From positions 11,673,501 to 11,737,500 of the forward strand of contig CM061090.1 in the NCBI GenBank assembly GCA_030770545.1: DNA of 64,000 nucleotides, written 5' to 3'. This document shows positions 1 to 11,482 of this stretch, one piece after another (positions within the stretch are counted from its first letter, which is position 1; every line of letters starts with the position of its first letter). The stretch comes from Macropodus opercularis. Its lineage: Eukaryota > Chordata > Actinopteri > Anabantiformes > Osphronemidae. The notes beneath the pieces are model-generated. The model was not told the origin of the DNA and searched no databases. It saw only the letters and a list, made by a program, of their open reading frames with translations. The translations under genes and the position numbers were made by a program.

Positions 1-1969
1 TCAAGGACTTTAGTAAGGTTGCAGCACCACTTCATGCCCTCACCTCCACCAAGACAGCATTTCGGTGGTCTCCCGAGGCGGAAGCGGCATTCACCAGGTT
101 GAAGGGTTTATTCACCTCGGCACCTATCCTTCGCCTGCCTGACCTGTCACGCCAGTTCATCGTGGAGGTGGACGCCTCCAACACAGGGGTTGGGGCCATC
201 CTCTCACAACGGTTCGAGGACCAGAAGGTTCATCCTTGTGCCTTTTTTTCCAGGAGGTTAACCAGTGCGGAGAAAAATTACGACGTGGGGAACCGTGAGC
301 TCTTGGCCGTGAAATTGGCTCTCGAGGAGTGGAGGCATTGGCTCGAGGGCACAACACTCCCTTTCCTCGTCTGGACGGATCACAAAAACCTGGAGTATAT
401 CCGGACAGCCAGGAGGCTAAATGCTCGTCAGTCACGGTGGGCATTGTTTTTTACTCGATTTAACTTTACTCTCTCCTACCGCCCCGGGTCAGAGAACGTC
501 AAGCCGGATGCGCTCTCGAGGCAATTCGAGAGCCCGGAAACTTCAGAATCCACTTCCTCAGAGGATTTTATACTCGAGCCCACCAGGATTAGGGCTATGC
601 GATGGGATATCGAGTCCCGAGTACGTGAGTTTCGCCACACCCAACCTGTTCCGGAGGGTTGTCCTCCGCGTTGTTTGTTCGTCCCTGTCTGTCTCCGTCC
701 CCAGGTATTGAAGTGGGGACACGACTCCAAGCTGGCCTGTCACCCTGGAGTCGCCCGCACCGTCGCTATGGTAGCACAACGTTTCTGGTGGCCGTCCATG
801 AAAGTCGACATACGCCTGTACGTCCAAGCTTGTCGGATCTGCGCCATGAATAAGACGTCGCATAGACCTCCGGCTGGGTTGTTACGTCCATTGCCAGTGC
901 CATCCCGCCCATGGTCACACATCTCTATGGATTTCATTACTGGTCTTCCTCCCTCAGCGGGTAAGACCACCATACTAACTATTGTGGATCGTTTTTCCAA
1001 GTTAGTTCATCTTGTTCCTCTGCCCAAGTTGCCATCCGCTCAGGAGACCGCCCAGCTGTTGGTACAGAACGTGGTTAGACTCCACGGAATCCCCGAAGAT
1101 ATTGTATCGGACCGTGGACCCCAGTTCGCTGCGGCGGCCTGGAAGGAGTTCTGCGGGGCACTTGGGACCTCGGTGAGTTTGTCCTCAGGGTTTCATCCTC
1201 AGACTAATGGTCAGACGGAGAGGGTCAACCAGGAGGTAGAGACCCTCCTCCGGTGCACTATCGCCACTCAACCCGGGACCTGGGCGTCACAACTCCCATG
1301 GATTGAGTATGCGCACAACACCCTGCCGTCATTTGCATTAGGGTGTTCACCGTTTGAGGCGGCCCACGGATTCCAGCCGCCTCTATTTCCGGAACAGGGT
1401 CCCGAGGTTGGAGTACCGTCCGTCTCTGCTTACATTAGGAGGTGCAGAGCCACTTGGAATAAGGTACGGACCCAGTTACTCCGGGGCCAGACCCGGGCGG
1501 AACTATATGCAAACCGCCGCCGTTCTCCAGCTCCGGAGTACAAAGTAGGTGATCAAGTTTGGCTCTCTACAAAGGACTTAAAACTCAAGGACTACTGTAA
1601 GAAACTTTCACCTAGATTCATCGGTCCATTTCCCATATCCAGAGTAATCAACCCGGTTTCAGTTAAGCTTGATCTCCCCAGTAGTCTAAAGGTTCATCCC
1701 GTTTTCCATGTCTCTTGTGTTAAACCTGTCTTGTCTTCCATGTTATCGTCTTCGGTTGATGCCCCCCCCCCGCCCGCATCATCGACGGGGGCCCAGCCTA
1801 CACCGTCAGCGCCATCCTCCGGTCCCGACGACGAGGTCGCGGTCTCCAGTACCTGGTGGACTGGGAAGGATATGGACCGGAACACCGCAGCTGGGTCCCC
1901 TCTAGGCACATCCTGGATCCGTTGCTGATTAGGGACTTCCACCAACGGCATCCGGAGGAACCTTCGTAG
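1..1969 (+). pseudogene. Ty3/gypsy (chromodomain type) pol, 3' part, frameshifted
   Basis: The reading frame is open from base 3 and enters the window at the end of the reverse transcriptase. RNase H follows (DASNTGVGAILSQ near 169-207; TDHKNLEY near 379). Next is an integrase with an H-H-C-C zinc-binding region (727-846), a catalytic core with SMDFITG (about 928), SDRGPQF (about 1109) and NGQTERVNQE (about 1207), and a GPF/Y-like module near 1630. The frame then meets a run of ten C at 1762-1771. After it the original frame gives an unrelated proline/serine-rich tail that ends at 1928. Another frame continues with a chromodomain-like segment (YLVDWEGYG, about 1850-1876) and stops at 1967-1969. 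The C-run is therefore a likely frameshift site. The 5' LTR, gag and most of RT lie outside the window. Identification is firm at superfamily level; the family name is not. Confidence 0.9.
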
Positions 1970-1985
1970 GTCGCCGGGAGGCGCC

Positions 1986-2003
1986 CGTGGGGGGGGGGCT
2001 CTG
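1986..2003 (+). other. Polypurine tract of the gypsy element
   Basis: A purine run (GTGG followed by G's) sits just after the pol stop codon and directly before the LTR start. This is the usual place for the plus-strand priming site of an LTR retrotransposon. Confidence 0.6.
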
Positions 2004-2630
2004 TGACAGTTGGACCTGCTTCCCCACCAGGGGGAGCCATTTGGACTTTTGAGTTTGTTCCTTGTCTGTTCCCCTACTGGTTTCCCTTGTCCACACCTGT
2101 TTGTAATCATTGTTAGTCTTTCTTTATATACCCCTGTCTGTTAGTCTCTCGTTGCTGGTGTGTCATCCCTGATTGCTTGTCTCGTCGTTCTCCCTCGTCC
2201 CCGACCTCTAGCTCTGTTCTCGTCAAGTAAGTTAGTCAGTTCGTTTTGTAGCCTTTGTCTTGTTCCTGCGTTTGCAGTGTTTTGATTTCAGTAAATGGTA
2301 ACTTGGTTTGTTTTGTCCCGCTTGCGGTGATTTTGTTTTCTAGTCAGTCAGTGAGGTTTATTAGTGTTAATTTTGTAGAGTCCCGCCTTGCGGTGAATTT
2401 TGGTTTGTAGCAGTTTCGTAAGTTAGATCGTAGTGTGATTTGTTCCATTATCGTTTTGAGTTGCTCTTTGTTTGTTTCCCAAATTATAGTGTTGTCCAGC
2501 TCGGCTGTGAATCTCTGTTCGCTAATTAATTTAATAAAATATTGTGTAGCGGAAGATCTGCCTCTTTGGGTTCATTTGCACTTGGGTCCTACACCACCAC
2601 GTACTTGGTTTGTCTCACAGAGTTCTGTCA
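2004..2630 (+). repeat. 3' LTR of the gypsy element
   Basis: The LTR begins TGACAG (or TGTGACAG from 2002) and ends CTGTCA, a short terminal inverted repeat with TG...CA ends. It has a TATA-like box (TTTATATACC, about 2133) and an AATAAA near 2533. About 630 bp is a reasonable LTR length. The start is well placed because it follows a purine tract behind pol. The end is inferred from the inverted repeat, since the matching 5' LTR is outside the window and no target duplication can be tested. Confidence 0.65.
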
Positions 2631-3180
2631 ATAGAATAACATAATGTATTTATTGAAGTGTGTGCATGTGTATATGTTTGCATGCATCAGTGGGTGAAGA
2701 GAGGTAATAGATATTTCTAATTCTTGCTTCCTGTTTTTTTAATCAGATTTTTAATCAGCCTATCTGATACCAATGAGAAATGTGAAGGTGATACTTTCAA
2801 ATCCTACATTGCAGAAAGCTAAAGGTATAGGTTTCATACAGAATGAAATGGTCTGTGCTTTGTAAAGGCAAAAACAAATATGCACACTACAAAAAATGTC
2901 ACAATCATTTGTGCATGATGTTTGTTGAAATAAAACTTCTTAAAATTCTTGTTGATGAAATAAAGCTTATTTTCTCTATTTATTGCTGTTTTGCTTCTCC
3001 TTTTATCTGTTATATAAATGAGAAAAGCTTAGTGCTTTAGTGTCTTCACAGCATGTTGTTGCCGTGAGGCAACAAACCAAACTCTAGTTTTTCATTTTAT
3101 CAGGGACCCCCAAGCTTCGAAAAACGAAACTAAAAATTATTGCTACAGAGGGTTAACATGTTGTTGTAGTTCTACCAAAT
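2631..3180. other. Intergenic, no feature recognised
   Basis: AT-rich, non-coding-looking DNA. Short open frames here show no recognisable motif or splice context. Confidence 0.5.
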
Positions 3181-3540
3181 GGCACACTAGTTACATGCAC
3201 TGTGAACTAGTTGACTAGTCAAGTGTTCAACACTTCACTAGTTAACATGTATGGAGCTTGGAGTGCTGTGCATGTTAACTAGTAACACACACATTGACTA
3301 GTTCGCATTTTGTCCAACTAGGATGAATTACACTTCATCATGTATAACATACCAGTTAACCATTTTACTAGTTAACTAGTGTGCGTTTGTTGCCGTTACT
3401 AGTTAACCAGTTCAGCTAATGGTAAGGGTTGGTTTTTGTTTTTTTTTTTGCTTTAACTAGACTTAACATGTAATATACAATATGCATCTACTAGTGTTAC
3501 TAGACGCTATTCTTTGAACAAGCATGTCAACTAGTGTGTA
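3181..3540. repeat. Patch of degenerate ACTAGT / GTTAAC repeats
   Basis: Eleven ACTAGT hexamers occur in about 350 bp (near 3185, 3206, 3214, 3237, 3277, 3296, 3367, 3375, 3398, 3489 and 3529). Several are fused to GTTAAC, giving ACTAGTTAAC on either strand. Spacing is irregular, so this is not a simple satellite. It may be a decayed tandem or palindromic repeat. No coding potential is visible. Confidence 0.6.
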
Positions 3541-4317
3541 ATATCCAAACAAACTGGGTGGAAACATGACAAACTACTGAGTCCGTCTGCTCGTCTTCAG
3601 AAAATGTCCATGATATTGAATGGGGTACGGCCCACGTTCGTACATCCAGAGGACGTGTGGGGTTGTCACAGATTCCTGTTTATAATTTCCCCGGTGACAC
3701 GGTGTCGACCCGTCTGTGAAGCCTCTTTCACTAATAGATCAAGCTGCAGTTAAATGACTAAGCAGTTCTCAGCATTGTTCGCTGACCCACACACAGGCTG
3801 ACGGTCACAGGTAGATTGACCAAGGACCAAGGACCTTTTGTCCTTGGTCGAAGAGCTTCTCCAAGTTGATCACAGTTATCAATGCCTGTGAGCGTTTTTC
3901 GTAAAAAGGAAAGACCCATGATTGTAAATGTCAGAGCTGCGAATAGGAGGCCAGGCATTAATCATGTGTATATGCAAGAGTCATTGCATCGATGAGCCAA
4001 ACTTTCAGCATAACACTAGTTATCTATACAGGTGCCGACCCAACAGCAGCTTAATTAAAGCAAATGTTTAACTTTAACATCGACTAGTTTAAATTAGCTA
4101 GCGTTAAGAGAAGTCGGCAACGTGGTTTACCGATTTCTGCTAACGTCAAGATCAGTGAACAAATGTTGAGTCATATTTGAGTGCTTATCAGCATATGGAT
4201 TCTTCTACATACGTTTTATACTAATTGTTTTGCACAATTTTTACACAAAAACCTGTTAGCGCCAAAGGTAAATACAGCGGTGCATCGTAATTTAGTAACA
4301 TATAGACAGTCGCTGTA
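3541..4317. other. Intergenic, no feature recognised
   Basis: I see no gene here. Two further ACTAGT sites occur near 4014 and 4083, outside the dense patch. An open frame on the minus strand at 3758-3958 has no recognisable motif. Confidence 0.4.
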
Positions 4318-4812
4318 CACAGTGTCTTCTTCTTTTCCTTTCAGCATTTTCCCTTTTAGGTGTCACCACAGTGAGTCATCTTCCTCCATTTAACGTTGTC
4401 CTCAGCCTTCTCTTCTCTCACACCAACTAACTCCATGTCCTCTTTCACTACATCCACATTTCTGCTCTTGGTTTTCCTCTAGACCTCCTTTCCAACCTCA
4501 GCATCAGTTTACCGGCATACTCACAATCTCGCCTCGGAACATGTCCAAATGATCTTAAGCTGGCCCCTCTGACTTTATCTCTAAAACATCCAACATGAGC
4601 TGTGCTTCTGATGTACTCATTCCTGATCCTGTCCACCCTCGTCACCCTCTAAGCTTTACAGCATCGCTGGTGTCGCCAGTCTAGAAAATCATCCCTTTGA
4701 TTGTCGCACACACTCTTTTATCACACAACACACCTGACGCTTTTCTCCACCTGTTACATTCTGCTTGTACACGTCTCTTCACCTCTTCTGCAAAATTCTT
4801 GGTCATTTTTCA
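4318..4812 (-). mobile_element. LINE (RTE-like) ORF2 3' fragment, antisense
   Basis: On the minus strand, 4448-4645 encodes a stretch with VDRIRNEYIR, a GHV.RRD motif and a RRSRGKPR-like end. This is the familiar C-terminal tail of non-LTR reverse transcriptase proteins that is common in fish genomes. The flanks on both sides (from about 4318 and to about 4812, including the TCACACAACACACCTGACGC stretch) belong to the same dispersed repeat. The copy is decayed and much shorter than an active element. RTE-like is my best guess for the clade. Confidence 0.7.
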
Positions 4813-4920
4813 GATGGTGCCTCAGTTTGAATTCTTTCAATATGAGTGTGTGGATATGTTAAACACTTTGTCTGTAAAGATTCTCAATCATCCATGTGAA
4901 GTTGTCTGAAAGCTAAGTCG

Positions 4921-4995
4921 TGGCAGCTGGACTTGTTCTTTACCTGGATAGGTGGTAAAACGTTTCTACAGTGAAACGAACAAGTCCAGTTGCCA
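4921..4995. repeat. Short inverted repeat (hairpin)
   Basis: TGGCAGCTGGACTTGTTC at 4921-4938 pairs with GAACAAGTCCAGTTGCCA at 4978-4995, with one mismatch and a 39-nt loop. It may be part of a small non-autonomous DNA transposon. Confidence 0.6.
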
Positions 4996-5232
4996 TGACT
5001 CAACTTTCAAACACTGACATTTGGAAATGATGTATCAACAGGAATATCTAGTTTTCCAGATTTGCCAACCACCCTCATGCATATCTGCATGACGCAGGCA
5101 ACACTGAACAGTTTTAGATCTGAACAAAAATGTACTAAAACCCAGCAAAGCGCAGAAAGGTGATATTTTTACATTACATCTGATCTATGCTAACAGAATG
5201 AAGGCAACAAACACAGTTGACTAAGGCTGCTC

Positions 5233-6290
5233 GAATTGGTTGAAAAAATAAAAGATGAACTATTGCGGGATCTCGCAATAGTTTTGCGAGATGAAAGCAA
5301 CTACATCCGCCAATTTGGAGTACGTTTTACGACGAAAACAACCCATTTTCTTAAGTAGCGTATTTTCCGCACTATAAGGCACACCTACAAGACAAAATTC
5401 TTCTCAAAAATCGGCCGTGCGCCTAATAATCCAATGCGCCTCATATATGGACTGAGTTCCAAAATCGGTAAAAATGTTGCTCTGCTTGATTGACTGTCGG
5501 ACCATTTCCCGCTAACACAGGGATGTAATACGTACACTATGTACGCTGGCCACGATAAACCGATAACGAAAAACGATAAATAAAGGTCTATATAAGGAGA
5601 CCGAATGTTTTTTTTCCATGCATCACCGTCCCTGTTAATCTGCGACTTGCAAATCTCACCGCTCCTGTGATAAAGCAGGTGAAGCAAAGGAATTCGGAGC
5701 TTGCAATCATTCCGGGAGGATTAACAAAAGAACTCCAACCGCTGGACATTGGTGTAAACAGGGCGTTCAAAGTTGCGAGCAGTGTGGAAGCGATGGTTGA
5801 CAGACGGCGAACCTTTACTAAGACTGGGACGCAAATGAGGACTTTGATGTATTTGTGGGAGAAGATTGATTAAAAAAAAATAATGTGAGAGTAATGTTAA
5901 ATAGCTGAACGAAGTTCTACTAAACTCACAGTTTTCTTCTGTTACCTTTGTTCGTAGACCGTATTTTTTAGCATGCGCTAGTATGTTAGTACGCATAATT
6001 GAGACTGCGTCTTATAATGCGGTGCCTTATGGTGCGTAAAGTACGGTATTCTCTTATGGTGTCGCTCACTTAAGTAAAAACCGTGTTTTCTACCAAGCAC
6101 CGACTTAATGTCGCTGTATTTGAGCCCTAGCTCAAAATAAAAGTCTATGAACGGCTCCCACACTTGTGTACGCTCCATTATTGTCATTTTTGTGGTGACC
6201 AGCTGACCCGGAAGTTGTTTTAGAAGAAAAAAGTTTTGCGAGATCGCGCAAATAGTTCATCTTTCCCCCCCCCCCCCCCTCAACCAATTT
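5233..6290. mobile_element. DNA transposon remnant with about 55-bp terminal inverted repeats (outer element)
   Basis: The left end (5233-5292) contains AATTGGTTGA, AAAGATGAACTATT and GATCTCGCA in order. The right end (about 6228-6290) carries the same blocks in reverse complement, with a C-run replacing the A-rich part. Just inside the right end, on the minus strand at 6050-6187, a coding fragment begins MTIMERTQVWEPFIDFYF and continues with a helix-turn-helix-like stretch (SDIKSVLGRKHG, SERH). It resembles the N-terminus of transposases with an integrase-type core seen in fish. This frame is cut exactly where the inner pogo/Tigger element starts, so most of the outer transposase is missing. 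The outer family name is uncertain. Confidence 0.55.
5352..6053 (+). mobile_element. pogo/Tigger (DDE_1) element remnant nested in the outer transposon
   Basis: The ends are imperfect inverted repeats: GTATTTTCCGCACTATAAGG near 5359 and its partner (TTATGGTGCGTAAAGTACGG, about 6027-6046). Inside, on the plus strand at 5667-5873, a fragment with IPGGLTKELQPLDIGVNRAF matches the region after the last catalytic Asp in Tigger/pogo transposases. An internal deletion leaves only about 0.7 kb of an element normally near 2-3 kb. It interrupts the frame of the outer element at about 6053, so it inserted later. Confidence 0.7.
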
Positions 6291-7310
6291 TTTTCCCCTC
6301 CCATGTCCCTTCCGGGACTCCGTAATTTACAGTCCACTGTAGAACAATTCAATTAGCAAACCCACAGTTCTTTACATCAGGTTATTTCATGTCACCTCAG
6401 CACCTAAGTTCTTATAATAAATACACAGAGTGAATAAAGTATCTATAACTTGTAAAATAAAGTGTCCATAAATTGGTATTAAATTATCGCTCCAATTATT
6501 ACAGGTAATCCTTTCTTAAAATAGTCCAGACTTTGTAACACAAACAACAATTTGATGTAACGTATCTGACCAGGGAAGAAGAAAATTGCAGAAAGACCAA
6601 ATCTGCTACTCACACACCAGATAAATACTGCACCACTGAAACCAGAGCTGTTGCCTTTTGTAAAACTTGATCATTTAAGTTTGACAAACTAAAACTGCAT
6701 ATGTAGTTATAGTAACGCAATAAAACTCATTTTAGGGAAGTAGACATGATCAATTGCAATCAAACGCTTGTGTAGTTTTTAGCTTAGGATGTCCTTCAAT
6801 GACGTTTATGTTTTTGCTAATTGATAAGAGTTAAAAAAGTTTTTTAACAGTGGACCAAAACCTGTACGGATGTGTTCAAAGTCAGTGCACAAACAAGCAA
6901 AACATCACGTCAAACGTCTTTCAAGCTGAGATAGTAATGTAGTGGATGAAGCAACAGTAAATACAAAATGGACGTTTAACAACATGTACAACAAGCAGTA
7001 CAACTGGTAAAGTAGTATATATAGTATTTTAAGTGTCTACTGTCCATACTTAGATCTCACACTGGGGGAAATAGACACTGCATTTGAACCAATCCCCCTG
7101 GGGTCAGCAGTGGGCAAACACGGTCACGGTTTTGTTGTTTTTTCATGTCACTGAGTTTGGCGTAGAAATCAGCCTTACAATACAGGCAGTATGTCATTGC
7201 CAATAAACAGCTCCACCCAACCCTTGAATTAAGGGTTTGATTCCCACTGCTTCCTGTATTTTTGAGCGAACATTTCAATTGAAACATGATGTACTAGCTA
7301 GAAAGATATT
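6291..7310. other. Intergenic, no feature recognised
   Basis: I recognise no coding exon, repeat family or RNA gene in this stretch. Confidence 0.4.
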
Positions 7311-7368
7311 TTGCTCAGAGGGGCACACACTCAGTGGACGAGGTGAGTAAGTGACTGAGGCTGTGTGA

Positions 7369-9110
7369 GTCAATGCAGTGATTTATTTTAGACAAAGAAA
7401 TGTACATTTGCATTACATTTATAATGCAATGGTGGGAATCGGGATCAGCCAGTGCCAGTTTTGCGCATGCGCGATGTATTTGCCGACTGGAAGAGGAGAG
7501 GTGAACACCTCCTGCTCTGACTGTAGCAGCTATGAGGAGGCCGTTTACTTGGCAGCGAACCTTATGCACCCGAATTACATCTCGTCCCAAAAGAAGCAGA
7601 ATATCGGCTGATGGATCGAGTGGTGGTATTTCTGAAGCTACGTGAGACAAGTGAGGGTGAGCAGCAGCAGCTACTGCGTATTTCACTCCTCTTTGGTTAC
7701 ATTCAGTGAGAACTGGTAGCGGCATAGATACTTTCCCATCAATGCCTTCAATCACAAAGCCGTGAGCTCGGCCCTTATTTTGTCCACTGTGCTTGAGCAT
7801 GTTTTCAATATGGGAGGGCTTCGCTATTCTGCTCGAACAAAAAAGGACAAACGGGCTAATGATACATTACTTTGATCGTCTAGAATTGCATACGTTCTCC
7901 TTTTCTTCTCTGGGTTAATTCTGGGATATACGCTTACTAGGCAGATTTTAGAACCGGATTTTCCTTGTATTCTTTGCCCACATACCTCAGTGCAGTTTGA
8001 TGTGGACACTGTGGAGTTCGTGGGACCTGGATCCCCACCATACGTCTCTGATGATGAGTTCGAGTCTGCAACCCTCCATGGGGGCCGGCGTGCATGGCAG
8101 AAATGAGCCCTTCCCTGTTGCAGGATATAACTTCCTTACAGTCTTTGGCTCTGTGTTCAGTTGATGAAAGACACTTCAAGAGGCTTCTTCTTTCGTCCAG
8201 TGTCTTCACTCTAAACCCTCTACATTTCGCAAGTGAATGTGGTTTTCTGTGAGCAGGACACTGTTTATCTGGGCTGAGTGTAAGAGTTTATCTTACTATA
8301 AGGTGTAGCAATCTGTGTTTTGTTTGTTGTGACTGGAACCCTGAACCGAGCTGGTCTCGTTATTGTTCTTTCTACTTTCATATGCACGCTGTTGCAGTTT
8401 TGAAGCATGAAGCTGGGGTCTTTTTTCATTTCTGCATGGCTGTTCACAAACTGAACAAAAAAGGAGAAAAGCAGATAATGAACATTGTGTTCTTTCTTAT
8501 ACTTTGACCCTTGATTGACTTATCCCTCCTGCAGACCATGTGGGAGTTTTTCTACTGTGTCTAGAAAGCAGAGGCCTGGAAGATACTCTTCATTCTTTGC
8601 TGCCTGAATTTCTAGAAGGAGATCAGCAAGTTCCTGCAGAAGTTGATTATCTTTGGGAGAAACTCTGGGAAAGCTCTCTAGGTCGTTTAAACAAAGAAGC
8701 TTCAATGACTTCCGATGAGCCATAACTTCTGTTCAGCCTCAGGATTGCTGATGTGTACATCTCTAATTCTGAGGGCATGCTGGAGTGAATCTCCGCTGAC
8801 CCGTTTAGTGATTAAATCAAGTTCCTCTCTACACTTCAAATTTAAACCTTCAGTAAAAGTTGATTTCCAGGCTATATAGGTTTCAGGTCAGGTTGTCAAA
8901 CACTGTGAGACCTGCCGTCAAAGGTCACGACGTGAGAGGAGAACAGTGAGGTCAGATATGTCAGAGGATCGATGTTTTGATGGAGACAGTGGGATTTCTG
9001 CAGTGGTCTGACTGGAAGGAAGATGTGGTGAAACCCTGGGCTGCCAAGTGGACGGACTAGGATATTCATGGGGGTACGTAACACGTTTAATGCTGAATTG
9101 TGGTTCTCAT
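7369..9110 (-). mobile_element. BEL/Pao retroelement gag-protease remnant, antisense
   Basis: Read on the minus strand, the gag-like part comes first. About 9090-8930 decodes as a Pro/Ser-rich stretch. 8723-8520 carries a helical segment with LLQELADLLLEIQAAKNEEY. 8210-8090 holds a CCHC-type remnant (LSSTEHRAKDCK then ISAMH.GP). The aspartic protease region follows at about 7945-7835 (RTYAILDDQSNVSLAR; D-D-x-S-N is the BEL/Pao form of the active site). A conserved block with EIPPLDPSADILLLLGRDVI then lies at about 7630-7545. The frames shift several times and no reverse transcriptase remains, so this is a dead partial copy. Confidence 0.75.
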
Positions 9111-9629
9111 CACTGTTGTCCATCTCTTTGTGTTCTGTCACACATTTCCTATTGTCATTGTTGTGGAAGTGGCTCATTACATAGTCTTCCGTGCGACCAG
9201 CATATGTGGCGGGTGAGTCTGACCCATCCATGGCTTCAGATTGGTCCAAAACCGCTTGACTGCTGTGTAAATCTTTTTACTCTTCTGCCCTCAATTAAAC
9301 GTGGTCGCTTAACTTATGCAGCGAGCTAAACATGAAAGGCTTCAATGAAACACTCGGTAGACGATAGTTCTTTCCTTTCCTTTTTTGTAAAACTGAAACA
9401 CACAGAACAAAACACGAATAACATTCTGCTTCTGCGTACATGCATAAACATACATGTACAGGCTGCATGACAAGTAGCACGAATTAGCTAAAATGCAGTG
9501 AGGTATTAGCACAAACCAGAGCTAACATGTCGCACTCTCTTAGTTGATACAAGAGCGATTCAACGCTCCAGCGACGCACAGACACCAGACTTGCTCGTGG
9601 TGCTCAGCGTTTCCTCATTTAACTCATTT

Positions 9630-9647
9630 GGCCGCTAGATGGCAGTG
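9630..9647. promoter_or_regulatory. CTCF-like motif, unit A
   Basis: GGCCGCTAGATGGCAGTG fits the vertebrate CTCF core (CCASYAGRKGGCRS) with one mismatch. The same site is present in unit B at 31033-31050. Occupancy is not shown by sequence alone. Confidence 0.5.
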
Positions 9648-10156
9648 TCTATCATGACGCATATCGAGTTCATATTCCCTGTCCTGTACAAGGCACCGTT
9701 CACAGTAAAGAAGGCAGCACTAAACTTCAAATGCAAACTTAACTTTGAGGTCAGATATACAACATAATACAACAGAGAAGACAGAATAAAGCGCTTTCAT
9801 ACAAAAGTCGCTCAAAGTCTCCAACAACACCAGAAAAAGTCGCTGGTCTCAATGTAAAAGCAGCTTCTCTGACTCTTCATTACATTTTCTCAAAGGACTA
9901 AACCAGTTATGGTAGGAGGTCGATGCTGAGTAAGTGTTTCTACGTAGGGACCTAGCAACATTTCCAGATGGATGAGAGTGGCTCCTTGTATGATAAACGA
10001 AATTGTTTGTTGTCTGGGGGAGAGGATGAAGAAGAAGCAGATGAATTGGTTCCATCATTCATAAAAAGTGCAGAAGTGCATGTGCTGCTCGCACTGACTG
10101 GATTTTGTTTGCATTCTTTCCTTTGTTGAGACTTTATCGTGTGGTTGCTGCTGAGT

Positions 10157-10576
10157 CTAGATCTGAAAGAGCTGATTCACTTCTGCAGTCAGGTTGAGAA
10201 TTTTCTCATCTCGATCACAAAGTTGGTTCTGCAGTTCCTCAATTATTTCCAGAAACCTATCAGTGCAATTTTCATTCATGTCGATCTGAATTTCATGGGC
10301 ATCACCTGCATCCTTTGGGTCTTCTGGCACAGAACTCTTTGCACCAACTGAATGAAAACAAAAGAAACATGCTGTCAGTGTATTTATTCCTGAAAATATT
10401 TTAATGTTGGATAAATACATAACATCAACATAACCCAGGAAGTAATAGAGGACATAGAAACTGCTAAGGAGACACTGACTTACCACATTTCTTGCTCAAA
10501 AAGAAAAACGCACACATGCCTAATACGACCAGCAGAAGAGTGATGGTGACTATAATGCAGGAGATCACACAGTCCC
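10157..10576 (-). CDS. Transmembrane and coiled-coil tail exons of an orphan receptor (5' part not found)
   Basis: Two minus-strand exons join in phase. The first, 10484-10576 (93 nt), starts after ATTTCAG and ends TGTG|GTAAGT. It encodes a hydrophobic segment (VISCIIVTITLLLVVLGMCA) followed by a basic stop-transfer KK. The second, 10157-10347, starts after TTCATTCAG and ends at a TAG. It encodes a soluble tail of about 62 residues whose second half is heptad-like (FLEIIEELQNQLCDRDEKIL), probably a short coiled coil. The incoming phase is 1. The neighbouring minus-strand Ig exon (13084-13788) ends in phase 0, so the two do not splice directly; a missing exon or a lost parent gene is needed. 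Unit B lacks this stretch. Exon calls are good; the gene's identity is unknown. Confidence 0.55.
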
Positions 10577-10874
10577 CTGAAATGATAAGGATGACATCAG
10601 AACACCACATGCTTTGGAAATGTTACATCACTTGCACTGGTCACTTTATTATAAACACCTGTACAGTCTAATCCAATCCAACACAGCAACTCTGCCTTTA
10701 ATTCTAATTTTATTAGTTCATCATTTCTGTTTTTTTTATTGGAATTTAAGTGGAAATGACGTATTACAACAGACCATATATGTGTATGTAATAAAGTAGC
10801 CGGTTAGAAATCTGACAGTCAAATGTTTAAGACTGAAATTAAATTGTGTTTAAGCCAACACACTGCTATTATGC

Positions 10875-10908
10875 GCTATTATCACGCCACCCAAACGCCA
10901 GCCCACTA
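10875..10908. repeat. 34-bp direct repeat, left copy
   Basis: The sequence beginning GCTATTATCACGCCACCCAA is repeated exactly at 13892-13925, just upstream of the minus-strand receptor gene. The pair brackets a 3-kb block that carries that gene and a gag remnant. Unit B has it once, near 31669. Confidence 0.75.
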
Positions 10909-11482
10909 CAAACCAAGCGCACAGCTCCCTCTCAGGAACATCTGCTCCAAACAATTCCTCCACCCAAAGCTGCACATTACAGGTTTCTATAAATAAATGA
11001 TTAATTGCTGTGAAGGGAAAATGTCTGGTGAATGAAAGCTGTGGCTGCTTGAGCGCTGCAAATGTGGCAAACAGTAATGGCCTTTGTCTTTGCCTGGCAT
11101 CCTACCTCAACCGCCTGAGAGAAGCGCGTCCCGCTGGGTTCGCTGCTGCCTCCGTCGTCAGGTCCTCCGCTCCTCGCTTAGCTAACGTCTGCCGAACGTC
11201 GTGTTGAAGCTCGTTTTCTTCACTACGACAGGCCCATCATCAACTTAGACTATCATGCTGACAGTCCAAACTTTACTTTGTTTCTTAGTTTCTGCATGAA
11301 ACACCGATCTTTTCTTAAGTGCGTCATTCTGCCTGCACCTTAGCTCTGCTCCCCCTGTGCTCTCCACCCTCTCTCTCTACTTCCGGTTTTTGTAAATAAA
11401 ACCCTGCATAGTTTGCATGTACAGTTAACACTATTCACAAACAGGCAAGTTAAGAGCTCTTCTTCAGACTGAAGGGAAAACT

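Noticed and set aside
3758..3958. Minus-strand 66-codon frame
   Set aside because: No motif, no splice context, and length expected by chance.
7057..7287. Minus-strand 76-codon frame
   Set aside because: It ends in low-information sequence with no link to the BEL/Pao remnant; no motif was recognised.
11010..11207. Conserved 65-codon frame in both units
   Set aside because: Conservation follows from the recent duplication; no signal peptide, domain or splice support.
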